Shown here one piece after another: positions 1-6,806 of a DNA stretch of 31,150 nt (positions are counted from its first letter, which is position 1; each line of letters starts with the position of its first letter). This stretch comes from a virus: IMG/VR virus record IMGVR_UViG_3300006919_000249, positions 1 to 31,150 of that record; one strand, written 5' to 3'. The translations under genes were made by a program, and so were the position numbers. The notes under the pieces are model-generated. The model saw only the letters and a list, made by a program, of their open reading frames with translations. It was not told the DNA's origin and did not search any database.

Positions 1-334
1 ATGTTACTACAATTGATCCTATAACACCAAAAATTTGTTTAACTCTGTCAAAAAGAGCTGATAATCCCAAAAGGTCTAATATCCCAAACTTACCTAAATT
101 GAAAAGACCACCAGTTTTATCATTGGTCACACCACCAGCAGTCATACTCGGAGCGGAGATTCCTGCACCTTCACGCATAGATTCCAAACGGTCTAATCTG
201 TCCTGCTTATTCAACTCAAGCAGACTTGTCACCCTGTCAGTTAGGGTTTCAATCTCAGTTTTAATGAATTGAGTTTCTAATAACTGTTCTTCATTGACTT
301 CTGTAAGTCTGTCAATAACATCCGTTAAAGCCAT
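1..334 (-). CDS. Probable tail tape-measure protein, N-terminal part (runs off window)
   Basis: The frame is open from the ATG at 334 down to the window edge, giving 111 residues with no stop. Residues 1 to about 55 are charged and heptad-like (repeated I/L/V with E, D, K, R), as in a coiled coil. A Gly/Ser/Thr-rich linker follows, then a hydrophobic stretch (GILDLLGLSALFDRV and following). The start lies one base after the stop of the chaperone-like -1 frame at 337-335. In many contractile and siphovirus tails the gene directly after a frameshifted tail-assembly chaperone is the tape measure, and coiled coil plus hydrophobic segments fit that. T4 uses gp29 for this job, but I see no specific gp29 similarity. 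The call rests on position and composition. Another large hub-associated protein is the alternative. Confidence 0.5.
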   Translation of the reverse strand, partial: MALTDVIDRLTEVNEEQLLETQFIKTEIETLTDRVTSLLELNKQDRLDRLESMREGAGISAPSMTAGGVTNDKTGGLFNLGKFGILDLLGLSALFDRVKQIFGVIGSIVVT

Positions 335-517
335 TTACTGTCTCTGTTTCTGTTTCTCTGCTTCTTCTTTTAACCATTGTATAAGCATAGTAATATAGAC
401 TTCACGTTCCCAAGGCATCATATTTTCAAGTTCTGTCAAAGAATATTTATGGTGCTGCATCAACTGAAAATTTAGTGTATAGTAATTTACTAAATTTTCA
501 TGTGAGAGGCATACTAA
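335..517 (-). CDS. -1 frame extension of the gp26-like gene (candidate 'T' part of a G/GT tail-assembly chaperone)
   Basis: Shifting -1 at the eight-T run that ends the gp26-like gene opens a 60-codon frame from TTA at 517 to TAA at 337-335. The peptide reads like protein, not noise: it contains HKYSLTELENMMPWEREVY followed by an amphipathic helix and a basic, Gln-rich tail. A helical 'L..mpw.e...l' segment of this kind is typical of the T regions of phage tail-assembly chaperones. The fused product would be 298 residues. An independent start is possible at ATG 460 (41 residues), but the bases before it (TTTTCAGTTG) contain no Shine-Dalgarno match, and the frame stays open and protein-like well upstream of that ATG. 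Both observations favour translation by frameshift. Confidence 0.65.
   Translation of the reverse strand, partial: LVCLSHENLVNYYTLNFQLMQHHKYSLTELENMMPWEREVYITMLIQWLKEEAEKQKQRQ
465..500 (-). promoter_or_regulatory. Stem-loop downstream of the slippery run
   Basis: Read on the minus strand, TGAAAATTTAGT (500-489) pairs perfectly with its complement at 476-465. This is a 12-bp, mostly A-T stem with a 12-base loop. It begins 16 bases after the last base of the slippery heptamer. That spacing is longer than the common 5-9 bases, so it may be a modest stimulator of frameshifting or an unrelated fold. It lies within the -1 reading frame. Confidence 0.5.
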
Positions 518-1230
518 AAAAAATCGTTAGTCCCCTTCAGAGTGATCTCGTTTTCATGTTCACAACTTTCACATGTAAACTTCACATCATGTTTCATCTG
601 AGGTAAATCTTCGACAAACTTTCTAACTTCTTCAAACTGCTTATTACTAAACGATTCAAGGAATGCCATTACTTCTTCTTTAGGTTCATCAGCAAAACTA
701 ATCTTTTCTTCTTCTGTCTCTAAACTCTCCAGGCAAATTGCAATCAAATCAAAAATCTGCTGTGTCTGAGATGTATTATTCTTTTCATTATCTAACATAG
801 TATTTGTGACTTCAGATAACACAGGATACTTGAGTGTCAGAGTCATATCATCAGTAAGTTTAATCGGTTTAATTGTTTTAGGAACTGCAACCTTAATCTT
901 ACTCAAGTCAACGCTAACTTGATTCGGTGTACTACACTCTGAACACTTAATATTGATGTTAGAAGATTCGCCTACAGACTTAGAACGAATCTGCGTAAAC
1001 AGATATTCAATATCGAATACAGGAAGATTATAGACATTAATATCTTCATCAATACATGCTGCAATGGTATCAGAGATTGCGTCTAATGCAACCTTTTTAT
1101 CTTCAGACTCCAATGCCATCATTAGAATCTTTTCTTCCTTGACAAGATAAGGTCTGAATTTTACTTGCTTGCCATTAGAAGGAATTTTTGTGGTATATTT
1201 AATCGACTCATTAAGTTTAGGTAAAGCCAT
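514..1230 (-). CDS. 26: gp26-like baseplate/tail-assembly protein (T4_baseplate family), candidate tail-assembly chaperone
   Basis: The protein has 238 residues. T4-like phages carry members of the gp26/gp51 'T4 baseplate' family of about this length in the hub gene cluster. Two CxxC pairs (C96/C99 in KCSECS and C220/C223 in TCESCE) could together bind one zinc ion, as in a zinc ribbon. The middle is acidic and helical. The start is supported by GGAG about 9 bases upstream, placed directly after the stop of the preceding gene. Its 3' end (DFF then TAG) lies in an eight-T run that forms a likely -1 frameshift site, and the likely tape-measure gene follows. This suggests it is the 'G' part of a G/GT chaperone pair for the tape measure rather than a passive hub subunit. 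The family call is from recognition of the sequence style and context; the chaperone role is inferred. Confidence 0.7.
   Translation of the reverse strand: MALPKLNESIKYTTKIPSNGKQVKFRPYLVKEEKILMMALESEDKKVALDAISDTIAACIDEDINVYNLPVFDIEYLFTQIRSKSVGESSNINIKCSECSTPNQVSVDLSKIKVAVPKTIKPIKLTDDMTLTLKYPVLSEVTNTMLDNEKNNTSQTQQIFDLIAICLESLETEEEKISFADEPKEEVMAFLESFSNKQFEEVRKFVEDLPQMKHDVKFTCESCEHENEITLKGTNDFF
517..538 (-). promoter_or_regulatory. Candidate programmed -1 frameshift site with upstream SD-like element
   Basis: On the minus strand the last sense codons of the gp26-like gene are GAT TTT TTT, followed by TAG. This gives the slippery heptamer T TTT TTT (523-517) with a zero-frame stop right after it. 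AAGGGG (537-532) could form six consecutive pairs with the 16S anti-SD, one of them a G-U wobble, and lies 8 bases upstream of the heptamer. This matches the SD-stimulated layout known from E. coli dnaX. The only nearby ATG it might serve (512-510) encodes just four residues before a stop, so a simple ribosome-binding role is unlikely. Confidence 0.65.
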
Positions 1231-1242
1231 TTTATAACTCCA

Positions 1243-1743
1243 TTAAGTAGTGCGTTCCCAATCAGTAAATGCTAACTGTACATTGAGTTGTGTGATTTGA
1301 TTCTGGAGACCATCTCCAAGTTCGATAGGATTAATTGTAACAGGAAATGCTCTGATAAGTTTCACGCCATAGACGACAGATTCTTCTTTTTTATCTAACT
1401 GTTCAATTTCAATATTTTCTGAATATTCATTTTTATATGAAAGTTCATAGGTATCGAAACCGATAATCTTTTCATGCCAGTCTTCAAAATAGTTCTTGAC
1501 AGAATACTCATTATCTAGTAAGAAAGTTAAACTCACATCGTCAAAGATAAATCCATATGGCATTTTTTGTGTAATCATGCCAATACGTCTTTCAGTAGTA
1601 GTGATCTGTCTGCCCGGCAAGTTTGTTGCTTGGCAGAGAATATCACCTTCTCTATTCAGACCCGGAATCTTAATTCGATACCTATCTGGTTGTGCAGGTG
1701 GTTTGCTTGCAAACGCACCTTTTAAATCTTCAATAGTCGCCAT
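1243..1743 (-). CDS. gp19-like tail-tube-fold protein, candidate tube initiator
   Basis: The protein has 166 residues. The run PDRYRIKIPG, then CQATNLPGRQI, IGMITQKMPYG, and FDDVSLTFLLDNEYSVKNYFEDWHE is the typical pattern of the T4 gp19 tail-tube family: an opening beta strand, an 'atnlPGr' loop, and a 'd...ltF..d.....y..f..W' segment. The C-terminus (VQLAFTDWE) is also typical. Full-length T4 gp19 is the tube subunit, normally encoded beside the sheath gene gp18. This copy instead sits among gp4, gp26-like and hub genes. It may therefore be a tube-initiator ring (job of T4 gp54, which also carries a gp19-like fold) rather than the bulk tube protein. The start codon overlaps the upstream stop by one base (TAATG), implying translational coupling. 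Confidence 0.6.
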   Translation of the reverse strand: MATIEDLKGAFASKPPAQPDRYRIKIPGLNREGDILCQATNLPGRQITTTERRIGMITQKMPYGFIFDDVSLTFLLDNEYSVKNYFEDWHEKIIGFDTYELSYKNEYSENIEIEQLDKKEESVVYGVKLIRAFPVTINPIELGDGLQNQITQLNVQLAFTDWERTT

Positions 1744-2330
1744 TAGGCTGTCATCTTTCTTCTAGAATCTCTATATACTTCACTGCTGCTTGCCTTCTCA
1801 AAGTCTGCAGTCGGCAAGAACGTAGCAATCTCCCATTCAGGTGCTGGTACTAATGCAAGTCTTGATCTTACATGAGCATTCAAATATCTTTTTAGACATG
1901 GTTTAAATGCTCTCAATCTAGACGCACGTTTTAGCATATCATACGAAAGTCTGAAACGAGTAGATTCATCATATCTTTCATTATTTATAGTGCCAAGCAG
2001 TGCATCTAAGAATTTTGCTCTGGTTGCAAGAGGCAAATAGTGCAAGTTTAGACCCATAAACCCACGAGGTGCTGGACCTACCATAATAATCAGTGGGAAT
2101 CTATCGTAGTAGGGCAGAGTCTCTTTGTGCTTTGGATCATAGAAATACATATACATTCTACCAACAGCAGGACGACTACGTAATTCAATAGGATCTTCTT
2201 TCATCAGTTTACTTCTGCTGACATTTAGATTCTTTGCCTTGTTCATAAACCATGCACGGGACTCTTTACTCCGAGGAGTAATCCCTTTACGAAAAGCTTC
2301 AAACTCTAGTTTTTGAAACAGACTTGCCAT
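1743..2330 (-). CDS. Unrecognised 195-residue tail/head completion protein
   Basis: I cannot assign this protein to a family with confidence. It is basic (many K and R), with no signal peptide or membrane helix. It has a compact aromatic core (PLIIMVGPAPRGFMGLNLHY), then a helical region (RLSYDMLKRASRLRAFKPC), and a final segment with WEIATFLP. It sits between gp4 and the gp19-like gene, starting directly after the gp4 stop (TAAATG) and overlapping the next start by one base, so it is made with head/tail joining proteins. In T4, genes 3 and 2 (tail completion and DNA-end protection) neighbour gene 4. A gp2- or gp3-type job is therefore possible by position only. No catalytic motif is evident. 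Confidence 0.45.
   Translation of the reverse strand: MASLFQKLEFEAFRKGITPRSKESRAWFMNKAKNLNVSRSKLMKEDPIELRSRPAVGRMYMYFYDPKHKETLPYYDRFPLIIMVGPAPRGFMGLNLHYLPLATRAKFLDALLGTINNERYDESTRFRLSYDMLKRASRLRAFKPCLKRYLNAHVRSRLALVPAPEWEIATFLPTADFEKASSSEVYRDSRRKMTA
1982..1989 (-). promoter_or_regulatory. Possible internal late promoter box
   Basis: An exact TATAAATA lies on the minus strand inside the 195-residue gene, about 240 bases upstream of the gp19-like start. It could give extra transcription of the tube-initiator, chaperone and tape-measure genes. It overlaps ordinary codons in A+T-rich DNA, so chance is a real alternative. Confidence 0.25.
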
Positions 2331-2768
2331 TTAGAATTTCATTCCCATTTGTTTTAGTGTATGTTCAGTCCATATCTGAAATTCATAACCATTATCTAAG
2401 CAGTATTCTTTTGCTGCTTTCCACTTACATTGATTCTTAACATATTCCAGAGATTCAGATATAAACCTTTTTGTCCTGCGTTTACCTTTTGGCGGTTTAG
2501 TTTGCTTGTCTGGTTTAATCTCTACCAGAATCGTTCTCCCGTCCTTCATATTTAGTTTTAAATCAACAAAATACCGATGGTATTTGTTATCAATCGCACT
2601 AATGTATGGTATCACAGTTTCTTCTGAAGACCATGATTTGATATCAGATTGATTCTCCACCCATTTGAACGCAAACTTTTCCCAGTACGATCTATAAATA
2701 ACCTGAGTATGGTCTCCATCGTATTTCTTAGGTTTCTTGACTTTGTATTTACCTTTGTAAGTTTTCAT
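2331..2768 (-). CDS. 4: Head completion nuclease-fold protein (T4 gp4)
   Basis: The protein has 145 residues, matching T4 gp4 (about 150). The start MKTYKGKYKVKKPKKYDGD, then IYRSYWE, SSEETVIPY, HRYFVDLKL and ILVEIKPDKQT follow the gp4 pattern closely. The layout E30, D69 and E83-x-K85 looks like a PD-(D/E)xK nuclease active site related to TnsA-type endonucleases. gp4 acts in the final step of head completion before tail joining, probably on packaged DNA ends. It is the first gene of the minus-strand unit and has a TATAAATA box 33 bases upstream of the start. The gp4-gp53 neighbourhood of T4 is loosely kept, because gp48-like and gp53 lie on the other side of the divergent promoter region. 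Confidence 0.85.
   Translation of the reverse strand: MKTYKGKYKVKKPKKYDGDHTQVIYRSYWEKFAFKWVENQSDIKSWSSEETVIPYISAIDNKYHRYFVDLKLNMKDGRTILVEIKPDKQTKPPKGKRRTKRFISESLEYVKNQCKWKAAKEYCLDNGYEFQIWTEHTLKQMGMKF
2693..2700 (+). promoter_or_regulatory. Possible extra late promoter inside gp4 (antisense to it)
   Basis: TATAAATA lies on the plus strand within the 5' part of the minus-strand gp4 gene. Initiation would begin near 2707, giving RNA antisense to the start region of gp4 and then reading into the gp48-like gene at 2818. On the coding strand these bases are ordinary gp4 codons, so it may be chance. Confidence 0.25.
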
Positions 2769-2775
2769 AGCACCA

Positions 2776-2783
2776 TATAAATA
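2776..2783 (+). promoter_or_regulatory. Late promoter for the rightward hub/spike unit
   Basis: An exact TATAAATA, the -10 element recognised by T4-type late sigma gp55, sits in the only gap between the two divergent arms. Predicted start near 2789, about 29 bases before the gp48-like ATG at 2818. An AGGA-type SD lies just before that ATG. Confidence 0.75.
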
Positions 2784-2800
2784 AATATAAATTACTAAAA

Positions 2801-2808
2801 TATTTATA
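2801..2808 (-). promoter_or_regulatory. Late promoter for the leftward gp4 to tape-measure unit
   Basis: TATTTATA on the plus strand is TATAAATA on the minus strand. Predicted start near 2795, about 27 bases before the gp4 ATG at 2768. It faces the plus-strand box at 2776-2783 with only 17 bp between them, so the two promoters share DNA and probably cannot be occupied at the same moment. Confidence 0.7.
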
Positions 2809-2817
2809 GGATAACTA

Positions 2818-3654
2818 ATGCCTGGATACCGATATCCTATTGAACAGGATGAGAAATATAAAGCCCGAGTACAATTTGCAGCTAAAGGTTCGAGCGGAGG
2901 ACTTTTAGGTGTCGCTAATCTGTATTTCCCAGAAGCAGTAAGTTTTTCGGATGGATTGGTATATGATAACGCTACCTTGGGTTATGCGGGTGAGATGGTT
3001 AGAAGAGGTGTAGCGGACACGATGCAGGGACTTCAAACTGGCGGACTGAATGCTGCTGAGCGAAGTCTTTCGGATGTGGTAAGTAAGGCAACCAGCACGG
3101 TGAAAGAAAACTTCACATCGGCGAGAGATACACTTGGCAGCACCGCAGATGTAAAAAACGTTCTACAAAATGGTTTAATTCCAGCTACAAGTATTCTAGT
3201 GCAAGGATTTACAGAAACTGTATCTCCAGGATTATCAGGCGCTGTTGCATCCGGAACAGAAGTTACAGCAAACCCACACAAACGTTCTGTTTTTAGAGAT
3301 GTTGCTCTAAGAACATTTACATTTTCATTTTTAATGAGTCCACAAAGCGAAGCTGAGGGTCAGGCGATTGAGGATATTGTATACTTTTTTAGAGAAAATG
3401 CTTATCCGGATAAGATTGCAGGAGAATTGGGATATAAGTTCCCAACACAGTTTTATATTGAATTTTTCTATGGCGGCGGAAAAATGTCTCAAGCACCCAG
3501 AATCTTACCAAGTTATTTAACAAGTGTTAATACTACATTAAACCCACGGTCTTCTTCTTTCTTCAAAGACGGTAAAGCGAATGAGGTTCAACTTACAATG
3601 TCTTTCCAAGAAGAAAGAGCACTAAACAAATCAGATATTAAGATTGGTTTCTAA
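2818..3654 (+). CDS. 48: Baseplate tail-tube cap protein (gp48/gp54-like)
   Basis: The protein has 278 residues; T4 gp48 has about 364 and gp54 about 320. The diagnostic part is the C-terminal half: NPHKRSVFRDVALRTFTFSF, then SPQSEAEGQAIEDIVYFFRE and AYPDK, then FPTQFYIEFFYG. It ends with a tube-fold strand (NEVQLTMSFQEERALNKSDI). This is the gp48/gp54 pattern of proteins that cap the baseplate hub and nucleate the tail tube. The N-terminal half is Ala/Gly/Ser/Thr rich and probably helical. It is first in the rightward late unit, with SD-like AGGA and ATG close behind the promoter box. Its stop overlaps the gp53 start (TAATG). gp48 is more likely than gp54 from the gp19-like candidate initiator on the other strand, but the two families are related and the choice is uncertain. 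Confidence 0.7.
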   Translation: MPGYRYPIEQDEKYKARVQFAAKGSSGGLLGVANLYFPEAVSFSDGLVYDNATLGYAGEMVRRGVADTMQGLQTGGLNAAERSLSDVVSKATSTVKENFTSARDTLGSTADVKNVLQNGLIPATSILVQGFTETVSPGLSGAVASGTEVTANPHKRSVFRDVALRTFTFSFLMSPQSEAEGQAIEDIVYFFRENAYPDKIAGELGYKFPTQFYIEFFYGGGKMSQAPRILPSYLTSVNTTLNPRSSSFFKDGKANEVQLTMSFQEERALNKSDIKIGF

Positions 3655-5474
3655 TGTCATACTTTAAAAATTACCCCAATATCAATTACAAATTCGGTAA
3701 TGAAGCAACATCTACTTCAGTTCAAGACCTTGGAGCGTATGTTGATTTATTCGATAGAGTGAAAGACGATATTTCTTATTATGAGGAATACAATCTAAGA
3801 GACGGTGATCGTCCTGATCAGGTTTCTAATTATCTCTATGGTTCTCCTGATTACCACTGGACATTTTACCTGCTGAATGATGATCTGAAGAGAAGAGGTT
3901 GGCCTTTAACTCGTACAAGAATCAGTGATAAAGCAAAAGAAGAATATCCAAACATTGCTTTTACGACTAGAGCAAATATTTCAGAGCAATTTCTAATAGG
4001 TAGTAATATTACAGGACAAACTTCTGGTGTTACTGGAAAGATTCTAAGAAGACGTCCAGATATGGGTCAGATTATTGTTGAAAAAACTACAACAAATCAA
4101 ACCTTTACAGGCACACCAGACACAAACAGTGATTTGGATATTGAACTAACAAGCAATAATACTTTCGTAAATAGTAGTGATTGGGTCGTCACAAATACAA
4201 CTACAAATACTGTTGTGACAGATCATACAATTGTTATTTCTACAGATAAGACAGAAGCAACTATTGGCAATCTTACATTCGGATTTAATTATTCAATCGT
4301 AACTAAAATCTTGACGAATGCAAATTTTGTTAAAGGTGAAGCAATTATTACTACAGAAAATGAAGTCGAAAAGAATATTATTGTTGATTCAGTTGTAGAT
4401 GAATATAATGCAAAACATCACTATGAAGATGCGTCTGGTAACTATGTTGACATTGCACCGAATGCTCCATTTATTCAGAGAGTTTCTTATGAAATTACAT
4501 GGGATGGTTCAGGCATAGAGGCGACAGACTTTACTATTGATGACATTAAAATCTCTAATCTTACCTCGATCTTTACTGACTTTAGTTTGGATGAGGTCAC
4601 AACTCAAACAATCTTAGGGAATGTTCTTCCGGGTGGATCTGCTCTTGTGATTGCTGGATTGCTGCAGGCAGCATTTAACAATGATGATGATTATACAGTA
4701 GATGATTGGCAGAGTGGATTTTTGGTCGGCACTCTAGGACTCTCTACAGAGTTTCAGAATGTTGTGTCGCTTCAATTAGGCGCTATTGTAAATGGTATTG
4801 CAGGAGCAGGTGGCACTTCTCCGACGAGTATCGTCTATCACACATTTACACTGGTGGACAATCAATTAAACATTTTTGATTCTACTACCACTGCGCCACA
4901 ATATATTGCATTTGAATTTAGGTCTGATGTAGATGTAGACTTTCTTGGCGGCGACTATACTCTCATGCCTTTCAACACAGACGGTAATGATATTTTAGCG
5001 AATGATGTTACAGATGAAGATGAAAGAAACTTCATGGTCTACAAGAATATTGGTAACACAGGAACGCCAGTAACAGGCACACCATTCTTGACGAGCAAAA
5101 CGACAGATGGCGTTTCAACACTCAACTCTGCTTTCACCTTTGTTCAGAATGCCTTTGAAACATATATCGCTACGAACTATGATGATTTGATCCCTGCTAC
5201 GATTGTCCCTGTTACATTCCTGGAAAGATATGAAAAAGAAAACGAAGAAGTTCGGACAATCAAAGTTCTAAGACCAGAGATTATCGTGCAGTTTGATACT
5301 GCATTTAAGAGAATTCTTTCTGAATCTACAGCAGAGCAGATAGATGATGTTATTGGTACTATTTCTGGGGATACCTCGTTTACTTCTGTGATAACTACGG
5401 CAACCCTTCAAAATCAAGCAACTGGAGCATCTTCTTCTAGCAGCAGTAGTAGTGGCGGAGGAAGTAGTTATTAA
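3654..5474 (+). CDS. 53: Baseplate wedge protein gp53, enlarged by insertions
   Basis: The protein has 606 residues, about three times T4 gp53 (196). The gp53 core is recognisable in pieces. The N-terminus has MSYFKNYPNINYKF and then PDQVSNYLYGSPDYHWTFYL, matching the 'r.e.la..iYGnp.lyW' segment. A middle piece reads AKHHYEDASGNYVDI (about 252-266). The C-terminal piece is FLERYEKENEEVRTIKVLRP (about 523-542). Between the middle and C-terminal pieces lie about 240 residues of Thr/Asn/Asp-rich beta-type sequence, and a shorter insert precedes the middle piece. The protein ends in poly-Ser/Gly (GASSSSSSSSGGGSSY). gp53 joins wedges to the hub in T4. The inserts may decorate the baseplate. Its start and stop overlap neighbours by one base. 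Confidence 0.8.
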   Translation: MSYFKNYPNINYKFGNEATSTSVQDLGAYVDLFDRVKDDISYYEEYNLRDGDRPDQVSNYLYGSPDYHWTFYLLNDDLKRRGWPLTRTRISDKAKEEYPNIAFTTRANISEQFLIGSNITGQTSGVTGKILRRRPDMGQIIVEKTTTNQTFTGTPDTNSDLDIELTSNNTFVNSSDWVVTNTTTNTVVTDHTIVISTDKTEATIGNLTFGFNYSIVTKILTNANFVKGEAIITTENEVEKNIIVDSVVDEYNAKHHYEDASGNYVDIAPNAPFIQRVSYEITWDGSGIEATDFTIDDIKISNLTSIFTDFSLDEVTTQTILGNVLPGGSALVIAGLLQAAFNNDDDYTVDDWQSGFLVGTLGLSTEFQNVVSLQLGAIVNGIAGAGGTSPTSIVYHTFTLVDNQLNIFDSTTTAPQYIAFEFRSDVDVDFLGGDYTLMPFNTDGNDILANDVTDEDERNFMVYKNIGNTGTPVTGTPFLTSKTTDGVSTLNSAFTFVQNAFETYIATNYDDLIPATIVPVTFLERYEKENEEVRTIKVLRPEIIVQFDTAFKRILSESTAEQIDDVIGTISGDTSFTSVITTATLQNQATGASSSSSSSSGGGSSY

Positions 5475-6802
5475 TGAGCACTACTGGTAAACATCATCCT
5501 TTATATGTTGCACAGACAAAAATTATTGTTTTTTCTGATAGATATCCGCCAAGAGAAATCACTAAGATTGTCGCTGAAGTCAACATGTATGAAAATATTG
5601 GACTTCCTTATGTAACAGCTCGATTAATTGTTATTGACTCTGCTAACGCATCTAATGCTGTACAACTTCAGGGGCAAGAGAAAATCCAGATTATTGCCCT
5701 AGATTCGGAAGCGCAACCCATTTTAAATAAAGAATTTATTTGTATGGGCGTCGAGTTTGGTCAGAAAGTCGGAGATGATAAATCTGCGTATGTTGTAAAA
5801 CTTGTTGAAGAGCATGTGATGTTGAGCAACCTTACCAGATTCAGTAAGGTATACCAAGGTAAACCTGAATCTATCTGTAATGCAGTTTGTTCTGAGCAAC
5901 TGGGGGTATCAGTTTCCTCTGATGGTTCAGCGCAATCTGATATGAGAGTTGTATTCCCATTCACAGTTTCCCCTTTAGAGGCAGCAAACTGGATGGCAGC
6001 ACGTTGCACAAATGCATCTGGTATTCCATTTTATTTCTACTCTACAATGGACGATGATAGTTTACAACTCAAAGATATTTCTGTTCTGTTAGGACAAGGT
6101 CCATTTAATGATAAAGATTTTGTCTATGGTACGAATTCTAGTGAACTAGCAGGTGGACCGGAAGATCAAGATATTCTGGCAAGAAAGATTACAAACTATA
6201 CGATTAATAATAATGAAGACACTTTGCTAGCAATGGCAAGAAATGTGTATGGTGGATATTATAATTTTGTTGATACCTATGAATATGGCGGACAAGAGAT
6301 TATTCACGATTTAACAAAACCATTAGGTTCATTACCTGCAGTGAATGGATCAGCATTCCCATATAATTATGATCCTGCATTTAGTACAGGGAGACCTTAT
6401 CATAAAGGGCAGAATACTTATTCGACACAGATTGTGACTAGAAAATTGTTTGATGACACCAATTCCTTTTTGGAAGAACAAGAATTGAGAAATCATTTAT
6501 ATAAAGCAGAGTCTAGAGCAATCTACTCATTTATGGATCAGCAACCGATTAACATTACTGTTCCCGGCATTTCTTTAGGGTTTGACAAGCTCGGTAAACA
6601 GATGAAAATCTATATACAAAAAGATATTCCAGCAGAGGAAGAATCTACTAGAGAAAGTGTTAAAGACAAAAAAAGGTCAGGCATATACCTTATACAAAAA
6701 GTCATGTATACGATCTTCCAGAACAGACTTACTGCGACTGTGACTGCAACTAAAACAAGCACCGATCCAAGTCTGGGTGGTGAACAATTGAATAAGAATT
6801 AA
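5474..6802 (+). CDS. 27: Baseplate hub protein (gp27-like)
   Basis: The protein has 442 residues; T4 gp27 has 391. The N-terminal domain pattern (EVNMYENIGLPYVTARLIVID, then GQEKIQIIALD and KEFICMGVEFG) resembles hub-ring proteins of the gp27/gpD type. A second part carries VFPFTVSPLEAANWMAARC and FYFYSTMDDDSL, as in hub proteins where the chain returns to form the second tube-like domain. The following gene is the gp5 OB-fold protein, and in T4 gp27 forms the trimeric torus that holds the gp5 spike. Start ATG overlaps the gp53 stop (TAATG). The assignment combines fold-type pattern and position. I do not see close identity to T4 gp27 itself, which diverges strongly across phages. Confidence 0.7.
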   Translation: MSTTGKHHPLYVAQTKIIVFSDRYPPREITKIVAEVNMYENIGLPYVTARLIVIDSANASNAVQLQGQEKIQIIALDSEAQPILNKEFICMGVEFGQKVGDDKSAYVVKLVEEHVMLSNLTRFSKVYQGKPESICNAVCSEQLGVSVSSDGSAQSDMRVVFPFTVSPLEAANWMAARCTNASGIPFYFYSTMDDDSLQLKDISVLLGQGPFNDKDFVYGTNSSELAGGPEDQDILARKITNYTINNNEDTLLAMARNVYGGYYNFVDTYEYGGQEIIHDLTKPLGSLPAVNGSAFPYNYDPAFSTGRPYHKGQNTYSTQIVTRKLFDDTNSFLEEQELRNHLYKAESRAIYSFMDQQPINITVPGISLGFDKLGKQMKIYIQKDIPAEEESTRESVKDKKRSGIYLIQKVMYTIFQNRLTATVTATKTSTDPSLGGEQLNKN

Positions 6803-6806
6803 AGAT

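Noticed and set aside
444-451. CATAAATA on the minus strand as a promoter for the tape-measure gene
   Set aside because: It matches only 7 of 8 bases and lies inside the candidate -1 frame; A+T-rich DNA yields such matches often.
510-512. ATG shortly after the eight-T run as an independent start
   Set aside because: It encodes only four residues before a stop and is 19 bases from the SD-like AAGGGG.
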